Shown here in pieces: positions 22,334 to 32,200 of a stretch of DNA of 64,000 bases (position 1 is the stretch's first letter; the number at the start of each line of letters is the position of its first letter). Origin of the DNA: Kutzneria sp. CA-103260 (lineage in GTDB: Bacteria > Actinomycetota > Actinomycetes > Mycobacteriales > Pseudonocardiaceae); the NCBI RefSeq assembly GCF_018263855.1, contig NZ_CP073318.1:2604001-2668000 (forward strand). Reading direction: 5' to 3'. The notes under the pieces were generated by a model that saw only the letters and a list, made by a program, of their open reading frames with translations, did no database searches and was not told the origin of the DNA. Made by a program: the position numbers and the translations under genes.

Positions 22334-22786
22334 GTGACAGAGAAGCGATTGGCCGATTCGGAGACGCGGCTGCGGAGGTTCCAGGCGGCGATCGAGGCGG
22401 GCGTGGACCCGTCGGCGCTGGTCGAGGCGATCAACGAGGCGCAGGAGCAGCGTGCGGCGGCAAAGGCTCAGCTGGAGGGGTTGCCGGCACCGAACCTCAT
22501 GACGGCGGCGGAGGCGTACGCGAGGATCGACTCATTGGGTGATGTGGGAGAAACGCTGAAACAAGGAAGCCCGGAGAACCTGAGTCGGCTCTACCGGGCT
22601 TTGCATCTTCAGTTGAACTATCACCCTGTGGAGCGGGCTCTTGATGCCACGATCTCCGTGCGTGTAGTTAGCGAGTGTGTTCGAGGGGGGATTCAACCAC
22701 ACAAACACGCAAGATCCCCGCGAGATACGCGAGATCATGCGGACGACACTATCAGTGCGATCGCTCTACAGTCAACCTACAACTAG
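22334..22786 (+). pseudogene. C-terminal remnant of a large serine recombinase
   Basis: A 150-aa frame beginning at GTG 22334. It carries the coiled-coil and tail region of phage-type serine recombinases: an AdSEtRLrrfqAAIEAGvDP-like helix, a helix rich in Glu and Ala, LSRLYRALHLQLNYHP, then SECVRGG, where the family usually ends. The catalytic Ser domain, recombinase domain and zinc ribbon are missing upstream. The last ~37 residues are out-of-family read-through. It is a remnant of an integrated element at the left boundary of the island. Confidence 0.65.
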
Positions 22787-22984
22787 TCTAGCTTGCCCGT
22801 GTTGATGGACGCGGTTGAAGAAGCCGGCGGAACCACAGTGTCACGTTCCGTCACGGCTGACGTGGCTGCGGCACCCAATTAGGCGGCTTCTTATCGACGT
22901 GGCCGGCTACGTAGGGACATAGCAGATTCCGTTAGTGCGCGGTCTTGCGGTGGGCGTGGTAGGCGTTGCAGGTTCGCGTCTCGG

Positions 22985-25063
22985 TCACACGGTCGTGTCT
23001 CGCCGTTCGGCCGATCGGCTGGCGATGTGAAAGGCCAGTGTGTCGCCAAGGTCAGAGACGGTCGAGGGTTGGCAGTCCGGATCGCTGTCGCCTGTACCGC
23101 GGGGATCGCGATCGATCCAGGTTTTTCCTTCTGCGGCGATCCCTTCGAGGATGTGGAGAGTGTGTGTGAAGCCGGCTGTGTCGAGGTTGATCTTCGCGAG
23201 GGTCTCGACGTCTTCCTTGGATCCGGCCTGTAGTTCAGGATCTGTGATCTGGATGTTCCGTGTGGGCCCGTTGGTCAGGGTCAACTCTAACGTGTAGCTG
23301 ACGGGACTCTTTCGGGCAACGTACACGGAAGAAACCGCATCGAACCGATAGTTATTGCGGTCCTGGTTGTTGAGGATGCCACGCTCAAATTCGATTTCGG
23401 TGCCGACTTCGCGAACGCCGTCCTGGGTGACGAGGAAAAGTCGAATGTCGTACTTCGAAAAGCGCCACGGACCGTCAGGCATGCAGGCCCTCTTAGCGCC
23501 CCGTGTTGGCGTCTGCAAGAAGGCGTAGGCGATGATATCCCGCCACGACAACCGGTAGTGCGCCAGAGTGTCATTGAGAACCATCGTCTTGTCGCAATTC
23601 AGCCACGCTTCCATCTCTCCCTCCGAGGGTCGCGTGGATTCCAGCTTCGCTTTCCACCTCCGGTAAGCGTCTGTGCGCGACTGCTCTTCATGTTCGTGAT
23701 CTTGGTGTTCCTCGGCGTAGCGCTGCCGCTCACAGAAGATGCGCAGCCGCCCCACGGCCACTGCACGTCCGCTCGCCAGCGCGAAGAGGAACGCGACCAC
23801 AGCAGAAAACGGCGCAGTTGGTACCACGGCGACGACGACGACCGCTACCAGAGGCGCCAGCGCGAGGAGCGCCAGCACACAGGACACCTTCACCACCGTC
23901 GGGGTTCGGTGGTGCTCGCGAAACGCCCATAGACTGCCGTTCTTCCACTGCCTCTTGACGTCACTGACCAGATGGCGGATCAGCCAATTGACCCGGTCAA
24001 CACTGACCCTGTCCTCACGGTAAAGCTCAACGACCTCGTCCCGCAGCGCCTTATGAATCCCGCGCGTGCCGTGCAGCCACACCGGGCGGTCCGTTCCGTC
24101 CGGAACGTAGATCGCGAAGTAGTGCGCGAACGACCGACTCACGCGGCTGGCGAATCCGTCGTCAGGAGTTCGATCGGTGCCAGCGCGACCGCGGTAGGCG
24201 CGTTCCTTGGCGGCCAGTCGTTCGACCCGGTATCGCCATTCCCTCCCGCTATGGGCTGCGACACACGCTGCGACGATGGCCAGCAGGTACGCCAGGATCG
24301 GCAGCGGCGCCGCATGGATCAGCGCAAGCCAGCCCAGGTAGCCGCTTGCAGTGACGAACATGCACGACCAGACGAGAGCTCGGATCCGGTCGGCAAGAGT
24401 GGTGGATTCCTCGGCGGGCGGCCGTGCCCTCGGGCCGATCGGGTCGGGGTGGAAGTACGCCCAGACCCGCTGGAGGCGGTCGTGTCCGAATCGGCCTTCC
24501 TTCGCCATACGGCGTGTTTCCGCCCAGAGGCTGTCCTTGATGCCTCCAGTGAGGACCAAGTCGAGGTGTTGGATGATTTGATCACGCTGCAAGGGCTGCA
24601 AGTCGTGTAGCTCCTGCAACGCGCGGCCGGGGTCGCGTCCGACTTCGGTCAGGCAGCTCAACAGCTCGCAGATCGCCTGCAGCGCGCGCTTCCACTCGTC
24701 GTCGGCATAGGCGTGCACGGTCTGTGTGAAGCGGTCCACCGTGTTGCGCTCTTCGGTGGTCAAGTCGCGGTAGGAACGCTTGCTGAGCATGGCCAGCATC
24801 CAGTGGAACTGTATTTCGCCACCGTCGTGGCCGCGGGCGATGGCCTTGCTGATCAGCTCACGGGCCTGGGACGGCACGCCATTCGCTAGGTAGTTCAGGC
24901 CGACAGCGTACTGCTCGCTTGCTGAAGCGTCTGGCGGCACGTAGTAGACCGTAGATTCGTGAAAGACGGGGGAGTTCTCGACATGGCTTGCTTGGATGCC
25001 AACGGTGGAGCCCTGCTCGGCAGTGTTGGTAGTACTGTCTGTGGCGTCCTCGTCGGTGGTCAC
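22985..25063 (-). CDS. Membrane protein with GIQA tag, third gene of Nudix-phosphorylase operon
   Basis: A 692-aa protein of unknown function. Its GTG start overlaps the upstream stop (GTGA). An N-terminal tag, VGIQASHVENSPVFHESTVY (residues ~22-41), is followed by a helical repeat-like segment (YAVGLNYLANGVPSQARELI). Two hydrophobic blocks (~229-272 and ~392-440) probably each form two membrane helices. They flank a ~120-aa soluble segment, and a ~250-aa soluble C-terminal domain follows. The tag is nearly the same as the one in the neighbouring phosphorylase-like protein (VGIQAAHVTGSPV), so the two probably dock on a common partner or each other. I infer a membrane-acting or membrane-anchored component of a conflict system. 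Confidence 0.75.
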   Translation of the reverse strand: MTTDEDATDSTTNTAEQGSTVGIQASHVENSPVFHESTVYYVPPDASASEQYAVGLNYLANGVPSQARELISKAIARGHDGGEIQFHWMLAMLSKRSYRDLTTEERNTVDRFTQTVHAYADDEWKRALQAICELLSCLTEVGRDPGRALQELHDLQPLQRDQIIQHLDLVLTGGIKDSLWAETRRMAKEGRFGHDRLQRVWAYFHPDPIGPRARPPAEESTTLADRIRALVWSCMFVTASGYLGWLALIHAAPLPILAYLLAIVAACVAAHSGREWRYRVERLAAKERAYRGRAGTDRTPDDGFASRVSRSFAHYFAIYVPDGTDRPVWLHGTRGIHKALRDEVVELYREDRVSVDRVNWLIRHLVSDVKRQWKNGSLWAFREHHRTPTVVKVSCVLALLALAPLVAVVVVAVVPTAPFSAVVAFLFALASGRAVAVGRLRIFCERQRYAEEHQDHEHEEQSRTDAYRRWKAKLESTRPSEGEMEAWLNCDKTMVLNDTLAHYRLSWRDIIAYAFLQTPTRGAKRACMPDGPWRFSKYDIRLFLVTQDGVREVGTEIEFERGILNNQDRNNYRFDAVSSVYVARKSPVSYTLELTLTNGPTRNIQITDPELQAGSKEDVETLAKINLDTAGFTHTLHILEGIAAEGKTWIDRDPRGTGDSDPDCQPSTVSDLGDTLAFHIASRSAERRDTTV

Positions 25064-26202
25064 GACAGCCCTTTCGCCGCGGCGATCAGGGCGGCGATCT
25101 TCGCCGCGAGGTCGGTGACGTCGGCGATCAGCCCGCGTAGCCGCTTGAGTGCCAGGACAAATGTGCTTGCGCGCTCGGATGTCGTCGAGTCCAGAGCTGT
25201 GGTCGCGATGTCCAGTTCGGCTTGGGCTGCGTTGTAGGTGTCATCGTCGAGGGAGCCAGCGGTCCGTTCGCGCTTGAGCTGTTCACGCACCGCTGCCAGT
25301 TGTGCGGCGAGGTCGACCGTGGTCGCGGCCTGCGGCGCCGTGCCCATCCAGACAGGGCTGCCGGTGACGTGTGCGGCCTGGATGCCGACTTGGCCGTAGG
25401 CGACGTTGTGGACGCCGGCGTGCTTCGCAGTGCGGTCCTGGGTCATCGCAGTGAACTCCCTGTCCTTGAACAATTCCTCGGTGAGACGAAGAGCGAACGC
25501 GGCCGCGTTCGCCGCTGCACGCGGCTGCCAAGCGCCATCCTCGGAGCTGTTCTTGGTGCCATCCGCCCGGTCGCTGATGCCGCGCACGATGGCTACCGGC
25601 GAGCCGTTCAGATGACCGGCCTGCGCGACGCCGGCTGCCTCCATCTCGATCGCCAGCGCGTCGTTGTAGTGGGACCGGATCCATGCCGCTTCGTAGGAGA
25701 TACGCGAGTTGTGCACGATCTCACCCGCGGCGATGGCTCCGAAGTGGACGCTCGGTCTCCTCGCGCCCGGCGCGACTGCTGCCCAGTCGCCGGCCCGGCC
25801 CACGTGAGAGGCAACCTGATGGATCCCGTGCTCGACCTCCCAGACCCGCGGACGCGCCTTGAGCCCGTCGTCCTCACTGGTGCCACCGTGGTAGGCGTAT
25901 ACGTGGGTGGCCACCACGACGTCGCCGAGCTGGGTGGTATCCCACAACGCACCGGCCACGCCGACGAACAGCACGGCGAGCGGCGAGAACTGTTGTATCG
26001 CCCGTTCGGCCAGAACGGCTGCCGAATGGTTGCCCTTGCCGGTCAGCCCCAGCGCGATCTGCCCGTGCGTGCCGGCCAGGGTGCCGACCTCGAACCGCGT
26101 GCCTCGCTCATGGCGGTGCACATGGGGCGTGGCCAGTTGCTGGTGGATAGCGTCGTACTCGAGGTTGAGGGCAGTGAGGATCACCACCGTGTCGTCGGTC
26201 AT
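25060..26202 (-). CDS. Nucleoside phosphorylase/nucleosidase-like protein with GIQA tag and helical tail
   Basis: A 380-aa protein starting at ATG 26202, overlapping the Nudix stop (ATGA). Residues ~3-245 form a PNP/UDP phosphorylase fold related to MTA/SAH nucleosidase: VVILTALNLEYDAI, VLFVGVAGAL, the ribose-binding Glu in AIEMEAAGVAQAG and the catalytic-loop Asp in VRGISDRADG. It is followed by the linker tag VGIQAAHVTGSPV (~263-275) and a ~90-aa alpha-helical tail. Stand-alone nucleosidases lack the tag and tail. Fusions of this kind are described among nucleotide-centred conflict systems, where the enzyme is proposed to destroy or sense nucleotides. The exact substrate (NAD, ATP or a signal nucleotide) cannot be read from sequence. 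Confidence 0.8.
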   Translation of the reverse strand: MTDDTVVILTALNLEYDAIHQQLATPHVHRHERGTRFEVGTLAGTHGQIALGLTGKGNHSAAVLAERAIQQFSPLAVLFVGVAGALWDTTQLGDVVVATHVYAYHGGTSEDDGLKARPRVWEVEHGIHQVASHVGRAGDWAAVAPGARRPSVHFGAIAAGEIVHNSRISYEAAWIRSHYNDALAIEMEAAGVAQAGHLNGSPVAIVRGISDRADGTKNSSEDGAWQPRAAANAAAFALRLTEELFKDREFTAMTQDRTAKHAGVHNVAYGQVGIQAAHVTGSPVWMGTAPQAATTVDLAAQLAAVREQLKRERTAGSLDDDTYNAAQAELDIATTALDSTTSERASTFVLALKRLRGLIADVTDLAAKIAALIAAAKGLS

Positions 26203-26942
26203 TGAACCCCCAGGTTCATCGGTTGCTGGTCGGGGCGGACCAGTGGCGGGTGGAGCACGGTCCGTGGCCCGGGTCGGAACAGTCGGGCGGGCCGTCCCTT
26301 CGTGGTCCTTCGCTCGTCGCCGGCGGGCACGATGAAGCCGGGCACTGCTTGGACCTTTCGGTAGAAGTTGCGGGGGTCGAGTTGGACGCCCCATACCGCT
26401 TCGTAGACCTGTTGGAGGTCGGCGATGGTGAAGGTCTCGTCGCAGAACGCGGTGCCCAGTGCGGAGTGCTCCAGCTTCGTGCGGGCGCGCTCGACCCCGT
26501 CGGCGAGGATCTGGTGGTGGTCGAAAGCCAGCTTGGTGTGCCCGGACAGGATGTCGTCGACTGGCCGCCACGAGGCGCTTGCGGCGTCGGTGCCTGCGGT
26601 CGGCTCGGGAAGGCTGGGCGCGATTGCGAGGTAGGCGACCGAGATGATGCGACCCCGAGGATCGCGTTCCGGGGCCCCGTAGGTGCCCAGCTGCTCGAGA
26701 TGTAGGTGCCCGGCGTCGAGGTCGGCTTCCTCGCGTAGTTCGCGGTGGGCGGCGGCCAGGATGTCCTCGGCGGCGTTGTTGAGGAAGCCGCCGGGCAGTG
26801 CCTGATCGCCCTGGTACGGCGCGATCCCACGTTCCACGAGCAGGACGTGTAGCGCGGACGAGCGCAAGGTCAGGATGACCAGATCGACCGCGATCAGGAC
26901 GATGGGAGGTGACCAGGACTCGTCGGGCATGAACCTGACCAT
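26199..26942 (-). CDS. NrtR-like Nudix/winged-helix regulator
   Basis: A 247-aa protein (ATG 26942; ATG 26930 is an alternative). The N-terminal Nudix domain has GGFLNNAAEDILAAAHRELREEADL-region residues G, E and REL-EE that match the Nudix box with one extra residue before the first Glu. The C-terminal third (FTIADLQQVYEAVWG, DPRNFYRKV, GRPARLFR) is the winged helix of NrtR-type regulators. NrtR proteins sense ADP-ribose-type ligands and repress NAD-metabolism genes; some retain hydrolase activity. Here it heads a three-gene operon with 4-nt overlaps to a nucleosidase-like enzyme, and a palindrome lies just upstream. I infer an autoregulator or nucleotide sensor for the system. Confidence 0.85.
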   Translation of the reverse strand: MVRFMPDESWSPPIVLIAVDLVILTLRSSALHVLLVERGIAPYQGDQALPGGFLNNAAEDILAAAHRELREEADLDAGHLHLEQLGTYGAPERDPRGRIISVAYLAIAPSLPEPTAGTDAASASWRPVDDILSGHTKLAFDHHQILADGVERARTKLEHSALGTAFCDETFTIADLQQVYEAVWGVQLDPRNFYRKVQAVPGFIVPAGDERRTTKGRPARLFRPGPRTVLHPPLVRPDQQPMNLGVQ

Positions 26943-26948
26943 AGCTTA

Positions 26949-26982
26949 CTGTCAGTCTGACAGGAAGTAGCTAGTTGCTACT
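26949..26982. promoter_or_regulatory. Two dyads upstream of the Nudix operon, candidate NrtR-type operator
   Basis: CTGTCAG-T-CTGACAG (26949-26963) is a perfect 7-bp dyad with a 1-nt centre. It is followed by AGTAGC-TAGTT-GCTACT (26966-26982), a 6-bp dyad. They sit 7-40 bp upstream of ATG 26942, where a repressor would block the promoter or initiation. The Nudix-winged-helix protein is the natural candidate for autoregulation; this is inferred from position. Confidence 0.55.
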
Positions 26983-27170
26983 CGTCGCGTGGCTCGGCGT
27001 GAGAACCGCGCTTGGCGGTCTACTGGGTACGACGTCGACGTCGTTTGCGACCTGCTGCGGCCGGAGCCGCCGTCGGTGCGTCCGCTGGTCCGCAGCTGGA
27101 TCAACGTCGCCGACCGCGACGACATCGTGGCCGCGCGCCTGGAACTGGACAGCCATTTCCCGGGCGCTGG
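26975..27170 (+). pseudogene. Remnant of an alpha/beta-hydrolase-like gene
   Basis: Two + strand frames carry pieces of one protein: WLGVRTALGGLL, then after a frame change DLLRPEPPSVRPLVRSWINVADRDDIVAARLEL. The latter resembles the WVNVADxxDxVA region of actinobacterial alpha/beta-hydrolase or lipase-like proteins. There is no start, catalytic Ser region or end. It abuts the truncated 3' end of the convergent lipoprotein pseudogene, suggesting a deletion joined two broken genes. Confidence 0.4.
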
Positions 27171-27713
27171 CGGGGTGTTGCGCAGCACCTACACCGGCGG
27201 CAACGGCCCCCGACGGCCTGTCCGATGTTTTGGTTGGCGCGGGCGAAGATGCTGTCCCAGTCCCAGGTGAACGGGTTCCACCACGAGAAGTGCGGGATCT
27301 GGGCGGTGACCGGGTGACGCGCTGCGTCGTAGGTCGAGGGGAGCGCAGTCCACGCGCGCGTCGCGGGATCGTAGGTCGCCACGCCGTACAGCGACGCGGC
27401 GTCGACTCCCTTTGCCGGCGGCGGAACCGGGAATTCCACCGTGAGCATGCCGTGGATGGCGTTGGGCGGGTCGGCGATCAACTGCACGGGAGAGCCGGCG
27501 GACTTCATGTCGGTCCACGTACCTGTGGGTCTGCCGGGGTAATTCGCGCGTACCGTCGCACCTGCGGTCATGGCGCCCGGAGGAATGATCAGGTCGGCGC
27601 CGCCACCGAGATCGACGGTGGTGGTCGCCCCAGGGCGGATGGTGACGGGCGCGGGTTCCGTGGACGGTGCAGGTCCAGTCGAGGACGTGCATGCCACTAG
27701 TAGATTGTCGCGG

Positions 27714-28855
27714 CTAACTCTTGGGGTATAGGTGGCGGAGTTTGACACGTGCGTCGTCGGTGGTGAACTGCCAGCGGACCTGGCGTTGCTCGGCGTTGAT
27801 GGCGTGTTGCCAGGCGGCGAGTTCGGCGTTGAGGGTGTCGAGGTCGCTGATGCGGCGGTCGAGACATTGCCGCGACAGTGCGGACAACTCGATCTCGGCG
27901 ATGTTGAGCCAGGACCCGTGTTTGGGGGTGTGGTGGATCTCTAGGCGCTGGGCGAGAGAGAAGGCCTCGTCAGGCGCGAACGCCTCGTAGAGCGAGGCGA
28001 TGCCGTGGGTGTTGAGGTTGTCCACGACCAGCACCACGGTCTCGGTGTCGGGATAGTCCACGGTCAGTAGTTGTTTGACCTGCCCGGCCCAGTCGATCTT
28101 GGTTCGCTGGGCCAGGGCTTGGACACGGCGCCACCCGCGTAGGGGCTCTGTCCACACGAAGATCGAGCAGGTGCCGCACCGGACGTATTCGCTGTCCTCG
28201 CAGGCGTCTCGGCCTGGCCGGGCGGGAAGCGGGTCGCGGACGTGGCCGAGTAGCTGGAAGGGTTTCTCGTCCATGCACACCACGGGACGGGCGGGGTCGT
28301 GCGGCCGGGCGTAGACCGCCAGCACGTCCTCCATGCGGGCGGCGAACTCCGCGCTGGCCCGTGGCGGGATGTTCCAGCACTTCCTCAGATGAGGGCGCAG
28401 TTCCGTTTTTTTAGGACCCGGCCGATGGTGGAGTGGTCCAGGTTCGGGATGTCCTCGGTGAGTTCGACGTGTTTTTCCAGCAACCGTAACGACCACCGGG
28501 CATGCCCCGCCGGCGGCTGCGAGCACGCCAGGGCGATCAGCCGGGCCTCGACCTCACCGGTCACCGGGGACGGCACCGGCGGAAGGTCACGCCTTTTGCG
28601 CGAGACCGTGGCAAGGACATCGCCGCCGGTCTCAGCGAATCGCTTGGCGACCAGCCGCAGCATCTCACCCGAGACTCCGAGCCGGGCCGCGATCACTTCC
28701 TTCGGGTCGGGCTCGCCCACCGAGGTATCCAGCGCCAGCAGTACCAGTGCCCGCCTGATCGCCGATGCCGGATGCACACCCGTGGTAGTCAGCCGGATCA
28801 ACTCTTCACGATCCCGCGCCGACAACGTGACCGGCCGCTTCATCAGTGAGGCCAT
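27714..28855 (-). CDS. IS630-family transposase, two frames joined by -1 frameshifting
   Basis: The first frame (28855-28385, 156 aa) holds the HTH region ([19 protein letters not shown]) and ends [10 protein letters not shown]. The second frame, entered at the A7 tract by a -1 slip (CCT AAA AAA ACG), runs to 27714 and holds the catalytic domain: Asp in [12 protein letters not shown], Asp in [12 protein letters not shown] and Glu in [13 protein letters not shown]. Together they make a normal-length ~380-aa DDE_3 transposase. Other IS630 members use the same arrangement, so this is probably functional programmed frameshifting rather than decay. Confidence 0.88.
28406..28412 (-). promoter_or_regulatory. 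A7 slippery site for -1 frameshifting in the IS630 transposase
   Basis: On the coding strand the tract reads CTA AAA AAA CGG in frame A, that is A AAA AAA, and a -1 slip opens frame B. The frame A stop lies about 20 nt downstream. The position matches the gap between the HTH and DDE domains. Confidence 0.7.
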
Positions 28856-29000
28856 GGCGACAGTCCTTGTCCGGCAGGGAACGGGACCTGCCGGATAACA
28901 GCCTCCCAGTCACGGACACCACAATTAAGCAGCGACACGCTACTAGCGTCGTGACGGTCAGGGCCGCGCAGAGGCCTGCCGCCCATCCGCGAGCACCCAT

Positions 29001-29248
29001 CTGCGTCACCTCCCCGCGCGTCGTGGGTGTGCCAGCGCTGTGTCGGTCGGCCACACCGCCGCGAGGGTTACGTGCGCGGCCAGATGTAGCCCTAATGGAG
29101 GAGCACGAATACAAGGGCCGCCCTCGTGGCCACGAGGCCAGGTCGTTGCCCGGTCAAAGAGATCTGTGTGAAACGGGACCAATCCACAGCCAGTTGATCA
29201 ACCCTGGATGCAGCGCCCCTGGACGGCCGCTAGCATTTACGGCCGCCC
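29001..29248. other. Intergenic between lipoprotein pseudogene and helicase gene
   Basis: About 250 bp between divergent genes; it should contain the helicase promoter. No gene, dyad or RNA structure was recognised. Confidence 0.5.
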
Positions 29249-32200
29249 GTGCTTGCCGTCAAGCCGACGAACGGAGCCATCGCTTTGTCACTGGGGGAGG
29301 ACACACTGCGACACGCCGACATCGTCGGCTTCTGGCGCACAGTGGAGATGTTCAGTCCACAAAGCGTGGACAAGGTCGACCGCACCGAACGGGTCTTCGC
29401 GGTACGAAAAGGACAGCCCTTACCGTGGCAGCCTGGACACGAGGTGGCCCGTGAGCGGTTGGACGAGCATCTGACGTGGCGCCACGTGGTGTACGTGGGC
29501 ATCTACCGCCTCGATGCGATGTTCGAGGTGCTCGCGCAGGCCTTCGAGCCGGACGAGGAGAGTTTCGACGAACGCCCGCCCGGGCAGAGCGCGCTCGCGG
29601 CCTTCACGGTCGGCGCCGACGGGCGCGCATTGCTGGAGTCCGCGGTGTTGTCCAGCTGTGCCTGGGCAACAGGACAACTGCTGGAACAGCCTGACAGCAG
29701 GCAGGACTGGGTCAACGGGTTCGCTGCCGGCAACGCCGGGTTCATATCCGACTGGAAAGACCTCGTCGCCGAGAGCGACCCGTCCCACGACCCCGACGAC
29801 CCGCCACACACCAGCCTTCTGCCACGCGTGCTCACCGCAGACGACCTGCATCAATGTCTTCAGCTCGCCATCGAGGCCGCCGGCATCGGGGACGCGCTGT
29901 CGTGCACCGAGATCCGAATCAGCAGCCAGAAAGTGTCCCGACGCAAGGCGGAGGCCGCCGACGGCTCGGGCGGCGAGTTCCTCAACAGCATGATCCTGCC
30001 CGACCTGGACCGAATCGCCGAGCAGGCTGCTGAGGGAAGCATCAGCGCCGCGCTGGCCGAGTACTTGCGTCCCGCGGCCGCGATTCCCACTGTCGAGCGG
30101 GTCGATGTGCAGGAGAACCCGCACGTGGTGCTTGCGGCCACGGCGCCGGGGACAGTGCCGGCGGGCCGCTGGCCCAGCAACGTCAACCACGCACTCGCGC
30201 TCAACCAGCAGTTGGCCGTCAACACCGCGCTGTCAATGCCCTCGACTGGGGTGATGGGGGTCAACGGCCCACCGGGCACCGGCAAGACCACCATGCTGCG
30301 CGATCTCATCGCCGCCCTCGTGGTCGAGCGTGCCACCCGGCTCGCTGACCTGTCGGACCCGAGCAAGGCGTTCACGACTGACAAGCCACAGTGGAAGGCC
30401 GGCCAGTACACGCGCACGATCAGTGTGTTGCGTCCTGAACTGACCGGGTTCGAAATGGTGGTCGCTTCCGCCAACAACACCGCGGTGCAGAACGTCACCG
30501 ACGAGATTCCGGCTGCCGGCGCGATCGATCAGCAGTGGCTGGATCACGCCGCTGAGCTGGACTACTTCCCGGAGATCGCCTCAGCGCTGCTGGCCCCCGA
30601 CAGCGACAGCAAACCGTCGTGGCGTGACCCGAAGACCGGGCAGGCGCGGGCGTGGGGGCTGATGGCAGCCCGACTGGGCAACAAGGCCAACCGCACCAGG
30701 TTCGCCTCCATCTTCTGGTACCGCAAGCCCGACAACCCTGACGAGGACCTCGACGAGGACGGATGGATCGGGCTGAACACCGTCCTCAACGACTACGCGC
30801 AGGCCGGAGCCGACCAGCTGTGGTCTGAGGCGGTCGAGCAGTTCCACACCGCCCAGCAACGTGTGGAGAGCCTCCGCGCCGAACGACTCGTGATCTTCGA
30901 GGGCGTGCAGCGGCGCGTGCGCCTGGAAGACGAGCTCGCTGAGCTGAGATCTCGCGCGGAGCAGGCCGCCGAGCAGGCCAGGACAGCGCACGCACGACAT
31001 AATGCCGCTCAAGCTGCGGCGCACGAACGCCGAGACCAGGCCGAACATGTGGCCGTCGAGCAGCACGCGAAAGCGGAGCAGGCTGTCGAACAGTCCCGCA
31101 CCGGACTGGAGCGCCTGACGCAGGGCCGGCAGGCGTCCGCTGAGCAGGCTGTTGCGAGCCGGCGAGCCAAGCTGGACCGGCTCATCAGCGGCCGCCAAGG
31201 GCAAGCCCAGCGGATCGTGAACACCCGCCAGGCCACCCTCGACCACATCCGGTTGGGACGCCTGGCCCACAGCGAGCAGGTCGCGCGGTCCTGCCACGTC
31301 GAACTCGAACAACGCCGGCGAGCCGTCGCCACGCATAGCGAACACCAGCCTTCCCCGCTGTTGCGGATTATCACCTTCGGCATCGCCAGCAGACGCTGGT
31401 CCCAGCAGGACAGTGCAGTGCGCCGCGACAAGGACGCCGCTGAGCAGGAGTGGACCAGGGCCGAAGCCGAGTACGCCAGCGCTCGCGCCGAGACGGCCGC
31501 CGCCCAGCGCGGACTCGACCAGGCCGAGGCCGACCTACGCGAGGTCCTGACCGAGGTCGGTGCCGCTCAGAACGAGGTAGACGCAGCCGAACGCGAGCTG
31601 ACTGCGGTGCACGCCGCAATCGACGCGGCCCGCCAGACCCTCGACGCCGCCCACCAGGCACGCGATCGAACGCAGCGAGAGCTCGCGGCCGTGCGCGCCC
31701 CTGGCCTACCCGCCGCGCCGGACGCGATGCCCACCTATGCGTCACTGTGGACGGCGCGTCGGGCGGCCGCCGATGCCGAGCATCAGCTTGCCGGCGCGAC
31801 GCAGGTCAAGACTGAACGGCAGAACGCTCTGACGGAGCGGGAGACCGACCTCGCCAAACTGGACAGCCAGCTCGACACTGCAGCAGCGTCCTTGGGCCTC
31901 CAGTACCCGGACAGCACCTGGTGGAGTGACCGCGACCGTCGGGAACTGGCCGCGCTATGGACCGACCCGCAGTGGAACCAGGCCCGCAGTGCACTGTTCC
32001 TGGCTGCTTTGGCATTGCACAAGACGTTCCTGCAACTGGCCGCCCAGCCAATGCGTCGTAACCTGCAGGCCGCGATGGACCTGATCAGCGGCGACGCCCC
32101 CGCCGATGCCCCCGAGCACGCGGCGTTGGCGGCTTGGCAGAGCCTGTTCCTCGTGGTACCGGTCGTATCGACGACATTCGCCTCCTACGCCAGGCTGTTC

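Larger units (their letters stand above)
27700..28943. mobile_element. IS630-family insertion sequence, 1244 bp, TA target duplication
   Basis: The flanks are TA at 27698-27699 and TA at 28944-28945. Joining them restores CACTAGCG and the intact lipoprotein frame, so the ends are exact by reconstruction. The imperfect terminal inverted repeats start GTAGATTGTCGCGGCTAA on the left and GTAGCGTGTCGCTGCTTAA (reverse strand) on the right. The element carries one frameshifted transposase gene. TA duplication and the DDE transposase both fit the IS630/Tc1-mariner superfamily. Confidence 0.9.
27195..29000 (-). pseudogene. Lipoprotein gene interrupted by an IS630 element and truncated at its 3' end
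   Basis: ATG 29000 follows GGGGAGGTGA. The signal peptide MGARGWAAGLCAALTVTTLVA is cut by the insertion; on the far side (from 27697 down) the frame resumes at the lipobox Cys (LVA|CTSSTG). The mature part contains GADLIIPPGAMTAGATVRA, a ZU5-like beta segment, and HFSWWNPFTWDWDSIFARANQNIG. Homologous open frames would be expected to continue, but this one runs into unrelated Arg-rich sequence after about 27195. It is an extracellular lipoprotein of unknown function, now inactive. Confidence 0.75.
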
